64,000 nucleotides of DNA. It comes from Meandrina meandrites (Eukaryota; Cnidaria; Anthozoa; Scleractinia; Meandrinidae). A program made the translations under genes and the position numbers. Location: positions 18,602,788-18,666,787 of the forward strand of contig OY855913.1 of the NCBI GenBank assembly GCA_963693305.1, written 5' to 3'. The notes beneath the pieces were generated by a model. The model did no database searches and had not been told where the DNA came from. It worked only from the letters and a program-made list of their open reading frames with translations. Shown one piece after another: positions 24,601-33,138 of this stretch (its first letter is position 1; the number at the start of each line of letters is the position of its first letter).

Positions 24601-24969
24601 TCGACAGAACTACTTCAGCTCGAGGGGTTCTTCCTAAAAGATATAAATTCTCTTTAAAAACTTGGCATGAAGGATACAAGTTTCGAAATAAAGCTAAGCT
24701 AAAGCTCACCTTGTTAAACGACTGTAGCTCGTATTCGTTTACTTGACCAGTGGAAATCACAGTTTCTGGAATTTCCATAACCATCTGCAACAACACAAGA
24801 ATATTTAACACACAAAAAGCCCACAGAAATGTATTCTCTTTCCAAGGAAATAAAACACAATGCACACAATGTACAATACCGTTAAAGTGTCCTCGATATT
24901 CAAAGGTATTTGTCGACGCTCGAATGCGAAGTCAGCTTCGTCGCGACACACAGCTACAAGTTTTGCCAT
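15610..24969 (-). CDS. GGNBP2: Gametogenetin-binding protein 2 (GGNBP2/ZNF403), complete, 16 coding exons
   Basis: Exons: 24969-24880, 24784-24710, 24242-24133, 22375-22299, 21978-21912, 20898-20848, 20566-20519, 20319-20271, 20146-20004, 19153-19031, 18675-18630, 18164-18036, 17647-17253, 16650-16446, 16210-16100, 15780-15610. Phases all agree, giving 1890 bp and 629 aa (vertebrate form about 700). Conserved blocks in order: MAKLVAVCRD start, VPCVGCRR (~86-91), VERLYNQLVESG, VWDLLSQECRDEV, HRFCTECKSKVLRAY, HIHVLCDTDYIAHL, LTCLGIHLWERLHRLWQKL (~295-313), LFYLGVDALRKSFE, QGISRLEQ. A Lys-rich then acidic, Cys-rich low-complexity stretch (exons 13-14) comes before the C-terminal SSEEDLCISEQEI block. 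The vertebrate protein binds gametogenetin and is linked to spermatogenesis and gene regulation; its biochemical role is unclear. A mobile element sits in the intron at 21309-21772. Confidence 0.96.
16281..16303 (+). repeat. Poly-G run
   Basis: An uninterrupted run of about 22 G's in a GGNBP2 intron. Similar homopolymer G/C runs occur at 7038-7056, 43015-43032 and 45367-45384; their exact lengths are uncertain in most assemblies. Confidence 0.8.
19547..19920 (+). mobile_element. Nested inverted-repeat elements in a GGNBP2 intron
   Basis: The outer pair is aggtcattcctctaaaata (19552) and its inverse near 19897-19915. The inner pair is ggctgtgctctaag (19572) and cttagagcacagccc (19717). The nesting suggests one element inserted in another, or a compound foldback. 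There is no ORF of note. Confidence 0.6.
21309..21772 (+). mobile_element. 464-bp CCCGGGG-ended TIR element with 8-bp target duplication (copy 1)
   Basis: The flanks are identical 8-mers, GACTGACT (21301-21308 and 21773-21780). The ends are CCCGGGG plus a G run then TACT, inverted at the right as agtacccccccggg. Paired inner arms tatacggggaggctccg follow. The interior repeats CCCTTTTATATACC-like units. It lies in a GGNBP2 intron and has no coding capacity. It is the same family as 25471-25912. Confidence 0.88.
22905..23022 (+). repeat. CTCGAGAC-type short tandem array
   Basis: Repeated units of about 19-20 bp such as tcgagtcaagagtcttgtc and tctcgagacgagag, many locally self-complementary. 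It lies in a GGNBP2 intron. A longer array of related CTCGAG-rich units lies at 57532-57962. Confidence 0.75.
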
Positions 24970-25470
24970 TTTAGTTGACTGCAAACAGCTTCAAAGCACA
25001 ACAGAACGACTTCTAGGGATTCTCGAAAGGATGACAAGGCTCGTGGAGGATTGTAGTCTCTTATAAAGCACATAGACTTATGTTTTAGAGAGAAAATTGT
25101 GAAAGTAAATATTCCTCTCTCCTACTGGATTCCCGATTCTGTAATCGTCGTATACCAACGATCATAGCGCGCCGCGCGCCATAACCCAAGAGTCTTCACG
25201 ATGCCACGTTGTCGAAAAAGGCAGAGGATCGGGAAGGGCCGGAGTTCACTTTGGAATTCACTGGCGAAAAATGTCTGCGCAAGCGCTCCTAAAATTATCA
25301 CCTGTTCGATTTCGGAAGATGTGATTGGCTTGCCCGGGTCTGACCACTTTGTGGACTATGTCCCCGCTTTGAGCAGTTGATCATGATTACATTTATGCTA
25401 AAGAAATTGAAAGATTAGTCAGAGTAACTGGTAACACAAAACTGATCACAGCAGAAGTATCAGTTGAAAC

Positions 25471-25912
25471 CCAGGGGGGGAGGGGGGGTACTCCCATATA
25501 TGGGCTATATAGGTATGTGCCGCGGGATAGGGTATGATTTTTGAGGTTCTCGGTCCTTAAATAGGGTATCACTTTTGTTCCTTTTGGCTTTGTGTTCCCG
25601 GTGTGATCCTTAGATAGGGTAGCTAAATTCTATCAGCTCAAATAAACGCCCAGCTAAGCGAAAAAAAATTATCTGTTAAAACTGAACTATCCGTTATTTT
25701 GAAAGATTTGAGCTTTGCCGTGCGCGGTTAGCCGTTATTTGAGTCGTCACGCAATGCTTCTCCTCCCCTTGAATAGGGTGTCAATTTTCAGGTTTGGGCC
25801 TTAGAAAGGGTATTAATTTTCGTTTTCTTTATCCTTAGATAGGGTCAGGGTTTGAAAACGTTCGCGGCACACCCCTATCCTAAATTTAGGGGAGTACCCC
25901 CCCCCCCCCGGG
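25471..25912 (+). mobile_element. 442-bp CCCGGGG-ended TIR element with 8-bp target duplication (copy 2)
   Basis: Identical 8-mers GTTGAAAC flank it (25463-25470 and 25913-25920). The ends match copy 1: a G run then TACTCCC, inverted at the right as ggggagtacccc plus a C run and ggg. The interior differs and repeats ATAGGGTATCA-like units. No ORF. Confidence 0.88.
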
Positions 25913-26413
25913 GTTGAAACATGAAAGGTTAAAATGTTCCACACGTTGGAATTATCCGGGAAAACTTTCACACCTCAACAGAACTCGATATATCACAAAA
26001 ACGGTTGCGGGGACAACTGGAGTAGCCGGCAAAAGTAAAGGAAGTTAATTAAGCTATCAAGTAATGTAAAAATTAAGGCCCGGTAATACGGGCAGCATTT
26101 TTGTTCAACTTGTCTCGCAACATTGTTGCATTGCAAGTTGAACGAGTTGTTGCCCGCATTACTACCCCGGGCTCAACTTGTCTCGCAACAAAGTTCAGTG
26201 TTGCAAGTTGAAAAAAATTGTTGCAAAAAGTAGAACTCGGTTCTACTTTGTGCAACATGTTGCTACAACTTTTTAAGGACCAAAACACGAGAAAATCGCG
26301 TAAAAGAATCCTTTCCTAAACAGGACATGAAACACATGAAACAAACAACACTGCACTAGTACTTTTCGATGGCTCTCAAAACTTGACAACAACAGCAGTG
26401 AAAATCAACTTAC

Positions 26414-26480
26414 CTTTTTAATTCCTACACAGTCGGAAGGATTTACGTTACACGAAGCCACAGAAGGATTTTCAGAAGAC
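26414..26480 (-). other. Possible non-coding 5' exon of GGNBP2
   Basis: A donor (taaaaag/gtaagt) is read on the minus strand at 26414. The preceding bases contain no ATG. Just before the GGNBP2 ATG there is an acceptor-like tgtttgcag that could receive it. The upstream limit is a guess. Confidence 0.3.
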
Positions 26481-26656
26481 TAACTTTCAAAAGAGAAAAG
26501 AAAAGAAAACGAAAATAACTGCAACCTGCTGCGCTGTGGAATATTTTTCACTATTCGATCGCGCTCCCCGATTAACGGTGTTACTTGGTCGCGCGTCGAC
26601 CAATCAGACATTTTTCGCCAGTGAGGGGGTTGAGGGATTGAGGCAATCTTCCTCGC

Positions 26657-26729
26657 AACCTCGTCCCCAGGGCCTTCTCTGCTTTTCAAAATTGAAAATC
26701 GTCGAGGAGAAGGCCCTGGGGACGAGGTT
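26657..26729 (+). mobile_element. Hairpin MITE (aacctcgtccccagggc)
   Basis: Arms aacctcgtccccagggcctt and aaggccctggggacgaggtt enclose about 30 bp. It is the same end type as 8126-8190. Confidence 0.8.
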
Positions 26730-27224
26730 CGCTTTTTTTTATCTCGTTCCCAGAACGAGATTGAGGAGGGGGTGGGGGTGTGAAGCTGTACCGCTGCATT
26801 TATACAAATACCTGGCTAAATACCCAAAGTTTTGTCCTGGATTTCGAGAAACCGACAGATGGACATTGATAGAAGCCAGCTAATGAGCAATTTCATAACT
26901 GGAGCAGTATTAAACGATGAATTACAGTCAGATGTGGATGGCAATTGAAGGTGGAATAATGAAAAAAGAATGAAGTTACAAACAAATTTTAAATCATTTT
27001 TATTCATTGATTTCTTTTGACATGCATTGAAATTAGTTTTATGTTCGCGGCATCTCTTTTAATAAAAAGGAAAGAAAAAAATCACCAAATCAAAAATACC
27101 GTTTATTTGTAACATTTGGCGAAGAAAAAACAACTTTTGTGATGTTTTATTTTTGGAAATTCGTTTATCCTTCCCAGTCTCTTTGGGCTAATTACGTTAC
27201 AAGCCAAAAATAGAATCACTCTAA

Positions 27225-27232
27225 TGACGTCA
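27225..27232. promoter_or_regulatory. CRE-like site TGACGTCA upstream of SNAP29
   Basis: A perfect palindromic TGACGTCA lies 22 bp before the SNAP29 ATG. This is the consensus for CREB/ATF-type factors. It could be in the 5' untranslated region; function is inferred from the match and position only. Confidence 0.4.
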
Positions 27233-27254
27233 CGACAATCAGAACGAAAACAAC

Positions 27255-27974
27255 ATGGCGGCTTACAGCAGAAGAAGTGATTTCGATTTCAATCGTAAAA
27301 CAAACCCGTTTGACGACGGTTCCGACGATGAGTTCGAGAAGGTTAACGCAGATGAAATCCGTACGCAAATGCAGATGTCGAGAGATCGCACACTGGACTG
27401 CACAAAGCGATCTTTAGCTCTCATCGAGGACTCGCACGACATCGCGGTTCGTACCGGCGAAGAGCTCCAGTGCCAAGGGGAACAACTAAATCGGATAGAA
27501 CGCAATCTTGACACGATACAGAGCGACATGAGCATCGCTAACAGGCACATTAAATCCGTGAATAGCATTTGGGGAGCAATTGGGAATTATTTCAAGAAAG
27601 CGCCGAAGCCAAAAGAGACTACTGAACAATCGATTCCCGACAGTCGATTGTCAGCCTTGCAAGAGGACACTTCGGAATACTATCCTGACTATCGCCGCGA
27701 AAGCGAAAGTGGTGGCTACGAATCAGGTATCAGAAGTGGTGGAGAGTTTCATAGAAGCGCGTACTCTTCGCGTGACCCACGAGAGAGAGAAATTGAAGCC
27801 AATCTAGATCTCGTGTCGCGAGGTCTTGGTCGCTTGAAGGAAGATGCTTTGATTTTGGGTAACGAGATTGAAAGGCAGAATGAGCAGTTGGATAGAGTTA
27901 ACGTAAAAGCTGACAGAGCTTATAACACGGTAGAAGAATCTGATAAAAAAGTGAGACGAATCTTGAGAAAATAA
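27255..27974 (+). CDS. SNAP29: SNAP29, synaptosome-associated Qbc-SNARE, single exon
   Basis: 239 aa, uninterrupted (human protein about 258 aa). The start MAAYSRRSDFDF is the first ATG after a stop-rich leader. An NPF motif at residues 17-19 (NPFDDGSDDE), an EH-domain ligand typical of SNAP29, is followed by a first SNARE helix (~40-105; EELQCQGEQLNRIERNLD) and a linker rich in charged and Ser residues (~110-170). The second SNARE helix (~177-239; LGRLKEDALILGNEIERQNE) ends in KKVRRILRK. It lacks the Cys cluster of SNAP25, as SNAP29 does. It supplies two SNARE helices to syntaxin/VAMP complexes in endosomal and autophagosomal fusion. It is divergent from GGNBP2. Vertebrate SNAP29 has introns; this copy has none, yet no poly(A) trace or direct repeats were noticed. 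Confidence 0.95.
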   Translation: MAAYSRRSDFDFNRKTNPFDDGSDDEFEKVNADEIRTQMQMSRDRTLDCTKRSLALIEDSHDIAVRTGEELQCQGEQLNRIERNLDTIQSDMSIANRHIKSVNSIWGAIGNYFKKAPKPKETTEQSIPDSRLSALQEDTSEYYPDYRRESESGGYESGIRSGGEFHRSAYSSRDPREREIEANLDLVSRGLGRLKEDALILGNEIERQNEQLDRVNVKADRAYNTVEESDKKVRRILRK

Positions 27975-28367
27975 CTCCATTAGTTTGAATATTGAAATGA
28001 AATTATAGTTATGTTCTATTCAAACTGTAAAGGATTTATCAGAAAAATTATTGTAGAAAGTAGATAACAAAAATATTAGTGTTAAATTCCACCAATTTGA
28101 TTTGGTTTATGCTTCTTACTGCTGCTTTCAATAACACGAACTGTAAAGCTCAAAACCTAACTAACAATTTGCATTTTTTGCTACGTAACCATTAATGATA
28201 TTTGCAGAGGGCAATAACAAAATGGATCAAAATCGACCAATCACAACTAACCTGTTTTAAAAAGTGAACCTGTTTTTCCTGAGAGGTCCACAAGGATTGA
28301 CGGCAGTCAAAAACACAACCATTGATTGAGCCGAGTGTGCATGCAATATTGAAAAGTGAAGTATAGT

Positions 28368-28701
28368 ATAGTCAAACCTTGATTATCCGGACTCTTGGGG
28401 ACTGGTCTAAATTGTCTGAATAATCAATAGTCCCGGCAATCAAAAATATGAATATTAATGAGCCAATTGATGTTATGCCTGGTTACTAAGTTACGAACAT
28501 TCCACGAACTCACGTTCTTGTCATCATGAGCTTACATTCAATGATGATTTCTTTCAAAAAACATTTCCAAAATTTAAGTCACTAAATTCAGGGAGCAGTT
28601 TATCTGCAGGTGTTTACAGTAATAAATATTCATGAAAAATATGGGACCAGAGTAGCAAGACCGGATAATCGACAAATCCACGTAATCAAGGTTTGTCTGT
28701 A
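28368..28701 (+). mobile_element. Pogo/Tigger-type MITE (tcaaaccttgattatccgg)
   Basis: The left end is tatagtcaaaccttgatta followed by tccggac, and the right end is the inverse taatcaaggtttgtctgta, with an inner ccggataatc. CAGTCAAACC(T)TGATTATCCGG-like ends are the hallmark of pogo/Tigger MITEs. Confidence 0.7.
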
Positions 28702-31162
28702 CAAACATGAGATCACTGTGGTAGAGCTTGTCACAGCAGTATTTTGTTTTATATTGTTAGATATTGATCATTGTAAGTTATTAATGTATAGTTCTAAGTT
28801 AGAGTAGGTGTGACCATTTGGGTGTTTTTGTTAAACATTCAACACAGTAAGTTAATTTTCTATTAGTGTGAAGAGATGTACAAAAGAACAAAAGTACAAA
28901 TTTGGTTTTGCAAGTTTTAACATTGAGCTATTGATTGCTTCAGAATTACATACTTGTATAGGATGCAACCTCAGTATTAAAATGATTATGTTCCTTTGAC
29001 TTTGTTTACATTAAGGATCCCCGTTCCTCTTGTAGCATTCACTGCATTCTCAGTGTGGAATACATGTTTCAACCAGTGTGATTAAAAATAACAACACATA
29101 AATCAACTCAGACTGCTTGAAAATGAATTCTAATTTTAATTTGCTGCTACATTGTACAGGTGTATCAAAAATACAAATTAATTTCACCATGAACTAAAAA
29201 AATGTTAAACCATAGTGGATGAAGAATAAAAATAGCTAATAAAGAAATATTGATCACTCCCTAATCCTTCCATGCAATTTGCGTCATATACTTAAATTAA
29301 CGTACGTTCCTTTATACAAAGGAACTTGATCATTTCAGTCAAAAACTTTCTTTTCAATTACAATTATGTTGTAATCCCATTATTCCACTATCCCAAGCCA
29401 ACCACACAGCTTTCCCATTTGCTTGTCACACAATCTCTCCATTAAAGATTGTGTGACAAATCTTTGCCTGAGGTAACATTCCTTCATATTTCCCTGACGT
29501 TAATTTACCTGTCTGAATGATAGTGTAAGGGTGAACTAAAAGTTGTGGACAGTCTTTTCAACACGTGACGTGTACATAATGGACGTTTAAGCTCAGGTAC
29601 AGAAAAAGGTTGGTTTAGTCTTAAAGAAAATAAACTCTGAAGGATGACAATATTTTAAAACTTAAAATATTCTTTTTCTTAAAAAATCTTTATATTCTAA
29701 CATCTGTAAGTTACTTTCCTTAAAACATATTTTGACATTCACAGCTAAAATGCAGTGGATACATGTGATTAAAAAAATGATAAATAAAAAGTGAAATCAG
29801 GTGACATTGTTAAATACAATATGAAAATTATTACAGTGGAACTCTTACTTAAGGACCATGCTTTTTTGGCTCAAACAAACCCTCATCTTATAATCTACAA
29901 TGAAAGGTATGGAAGTGTTTTACTTCAAAAAATTTTAAAGCCATTATTATTTTTCCATTAACTCCAGCCAAAAGTTGTTACCCCAGAATTTACTTTTAAC
30001 TACTTAGCTGAACACTGCAATTTGACGTTCCTGATTTCTTGAAGAACCAATTTTCCTTCCCCTTGGAGATTTGAGAACTTAGCCCAAGGATTCCACTGCA
30101 GTTCTGTATTCATTACTTTTGAAACATTACCTTCATTCAAATTACATTCAATGTTAAAATTTTTTACCATTTTTAAAACTAGAAACTAATTCTGCAACCT
30201 CTGACAGGATCAACAAACAGACAAGGGAGTGAAGAACAAAAAATGAAGTCAGACCATCAAAGAATGTAGCTTGCTAAAAACACAATGCCCATGAACAACA
30301 CATCATACAATAAAAATTACACTACACGATCTTGATTTGCATTAAAAAAATGTTCCATGCAGAGGAGGTCATGGTTAAACAATTCATTTGAGCTTCCAAA
30401 ATTTGAATCAAATAACTATTTTTTCAAGCAAAATGCCTCAGCAGATTTCACTCTGATATAAACATTCCATTAATAAAGTTACATTTCAATGGCACACTGG
30501 TGATTGGATTATTGGGTTCCACTGCAGTTACACATAAAAATTTATGAAGTTAATTAAGAATGTAATGTCAGTTGATGTACTGACTTATTAATAGGTCTTT
30601 CTCCTTATGGCACAAATGTGGCACTTACAGTGTACTTGCTAGACAGAGAGAACACAGAAAGCAACTCTTTCTGAAATACAGAGCTTTTTCCAATGACACA
30701 TCCTCCATATTATTTTATCCAAAAAATGTGAATGTATGTGCCTTAAATAAATACAAAAATTCTACCACGTGGTCACAGCACTTGATTCATTTCCTTGTAA
30801 ACAGAGTGCCACTGAACACATTAAAGCCACACAGAGGGCAGTGGATATGGCTGAAAGTGTCCTTGGCCAAAACCACCACAAAAATACTATTCATGTTAAC
30901 TACTATAATCCTATTTGTTTGCCATTTAAAAATTCAGCATAACATTGCCTAGCTATCAAGTTATTGCCTTCTTCCTTAAAACCCATTTGCAAGCAAGCTG
31001 ACCAAAATTAATTGTTAGATTTTTGCCACAATAATCAAACTTTGGCAATTTGACGGGAAGATGACTTTAAATTATCACACTTTTTCTCAACTGCCTGATA
31101 GAAAAGCTCTTCATTATTTATAATGTACTTATTATATTTACATGTAATAATAAATTATTACA

Positions 31163-31383
31163 TTACAGTGTGACTACTTGAACCGGGGCACACTGAACAA
31201 AATAAACCAATCACAGTGTTAATTGAAAACAAAGGATAGGGACATTTTTTAGCAACGGACCAATGTTGTTCTAGGACGCAAACAACCCTAGCCCTAAAAA
31301 ATGTCCCTATCCTTTGTTTTCAATGAGCACTATGATTGGTTAATTTTGTTCAGGGTGCCCCGGTTTGAGTAGTCGCACTGTAA
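31163..31383 (+). mobile_element. 221-bp foldback element
   Basis: Arms of about 95 bp: ttacagtgtgactacttgaa at the left, its inverse ending cactgtaa at the right, and inner aaaggatagggacatttttt paired with its inverse. The loop is short. No ORF. Confidence 0.8.
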
Positions 31384-31566
31384 CAGACGTGACAACAATG
31401 ATAAATGCTACTAATGAGTGATACCATTACTTGCAGTGATTTTGTCTGATTTTTTTTTTATACAAAAGTAAGTTCCCAGATAATTACAAACATTTTCCAG
31501 ATTTTTCCAAAATTGTGTGCAATGTTCCCTAATCCCTTACAGTAGTATGTAGGTTACTAGTCTAAC

Positions 31567-31850
31567 TGTAAATTACCAAGTCCATGTTTGAGCCTAGTGC
31601 TCCACTAGGCCAGAGCTTATCCTGGTTTCCATTGTATTAAGAGACCAGAAGTATCTCTGTTCCTCCCTGGATGGGATGCTAGTCCATCGTACCTATTTAA
31701 TTTACACCTGGGAGGAGAGCCTGGCACTATGAGATTTATGTGTTATGCCTAAGAACACCACAGACTGACACCAGCCTGTGCTCAAACCTGGACTGCTCGA
31801 TCCTAACCATTAGACCCGAGCTTCCCACAAATACAGTGACAGATTGTTAT
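31567..31850 (-). mobile_element. tRNA-derived repeat, family 4, degraded copy
   Basis: It shares segments with the 56485-56760 repeat in the same orientation: gagcttatcc(t/c)ggttt, ggatgggatg.tagtcc and gcctaagaacac. On the minus strand it ends in a tRNA-like head (gggtctaatggttagga). It is more diverged than the 56.5-kb copy. Confidence 0.65.
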
Positions 31851-32026
31851 CGATTCCTAGCAGAAAAAAATGCAGTTTCTTCTCTCATAACAGCATTTAT
31901 CAGAGTTGGTACCCCCTGTAACATCAGGCCCTCCAGTTAAGCTTATAATAATGATTGCTTAGGGAGTTATACCTAGCTGTCCCATGGTGATACCATCGTT
32001 GTATCGACATTAAATAAGGATTACAT

Positions 32027-33057
32027 TGTGTAGTTCCAGAAAATATCCATACCCCCACCACGGAGGGAATTCCAGCTAAGACCCCCCACCTCTCCGGAAT
32101 TTCCATTTTTGTGAAGGAAAATAAACCCCCCCTCCCCTCCGGAATTTCCAAAAGTTTCTTTCATACCCCCCTGTCCCTCTGGAAAAAGCAATTTAAAAAG
32201 AAATTGTGCAAATGTTCTTAACATTAGGTCGCCTTCCATTGTAAACATCGCTATAGCCGATCGATCGAACCATCTTAACGATACATACTGTTGAAGACAA
32301 AAAATACGTCAGTAATTTCTTCAAAAGTAAGCAGAAAAAATATCTGGTAGTCGCTTGTAAGATTACCTTGATGTATAACAATCCATCCCCTTTCATTCCA
32401 ATCCAAAAGAAAACCGCTAAATGTACTCGAACATGGATTGAAAACTGTTGACAATATTCACCGTAAACATGATCACAAAATCACAAACACGCTCGCAAAG
32501 AAGGCCAAATTGACCCGGAAAATTGCAAAGAAACAGCCAGAAATAACAAAAACAAGATATTCTTGGGTTTCTGAAATTGTTACACTATTTTCATCATCAA
32601 TAAACGGAAAAATGTTCGCAAACAAGGACGACTTTCTGTTGATTGAACGCGAGAAACAAACAACTCTAGTCACCAGTGCATTTCGGTCAAGCCATGTGAC
32701 AATTTTACTTGGACTGGTACAAGTAATGGCAGTTGCATTCGTGGAACAACATGGAGGATTTCTGCGAACTTGTTAGCTTTCACTGTTCTTTCAGGAAGAA
32801 GAAAACCGGTTTAAAATGTAATATGGTCATGTATAGAAAACATAGGCTGATATGTTTTCTATGTAAAAGATTTTCAGAGTAGGTAAGAAACGATTTTGAA
32901 ACAATTTGCATGGCATCGAACTTGACCATCTGGAAACGTAAATTCACTAACAACCCCCCCTCCTCTCCGGAATTTCCTGGGCCTTTGACCCCCCCACCCC
33001 TCTGGAATTTCCAATTCCCTCCGTGGTGGGGGTATGGATATTTTCTGGAACCACACA
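32027..33057 (+). mobile_element. ~1.03-kb TIR element (ggttccagaaaatatcc ends)
   Basis: TGTGT(A/G)GTTCCAGAAAATA and on through ccatacccccaccacggagg are repeated inverted at the two ends (about 45 bp). Subterminal C-rich ctccggaatttcc motifs occur in both halves. The internal ORFs show no known transposase. A degraded right end is at about 35070-35211. It lies just past the SH2B stop codon. Confidence 0.75.
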
Positions 33058-33138
33058 TTCTAATTATTCAAAAATTTCAACAAAAACAGCATCTGACTTT
33101 ATATAAAAAACTTAAAACAATTATTAGATCCAGCAACT

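Larger units (their letters stand above)
24970..27254. other. Divergent intergenic region between GGNBP2 and SNAP29
   Basis: About 2.3 kb containing the 25471-25912 TIR element, a repeat of ttgcaagttgaa motifs in both orientations at 26085-26290, and the hairpin at 26657-26729. Promoter elements for both genes must lie here. A possible non-coding GGNBP2 5' exon ends at 26414 (see separate entry). Confidence 0.6.
27975..33138. other. Gene-poor spacer between SNAP29 and SH2B (convergent 3' ends)
   Basis: AT-rich. It holds the SNAP29 3' untranslated region of unknown length (AATAAA near 28622 and 29224), inverted-repeat elements at 28368-28701, 31163-31383 and 32027-33057, and a tRNA-derived repeat at 31567-31850. 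No exon could be supported. Confidence 0.6.

Noticed and set aside
26536..26883. 115-aa ORF upstream of SNAP29
   Set aside because: It reads straight through the hairpin MITE at 26657-26729 and has no domain or splice support.
32438..32776. 112-aa ORF as a gene inside the TIR element
   Set aside because: Composition is Lys/Thr-rich without a recognisable domain, there is no splice or promoter context, and it overlaps an antisense ORF of similar quality. It is kept only as element interior.
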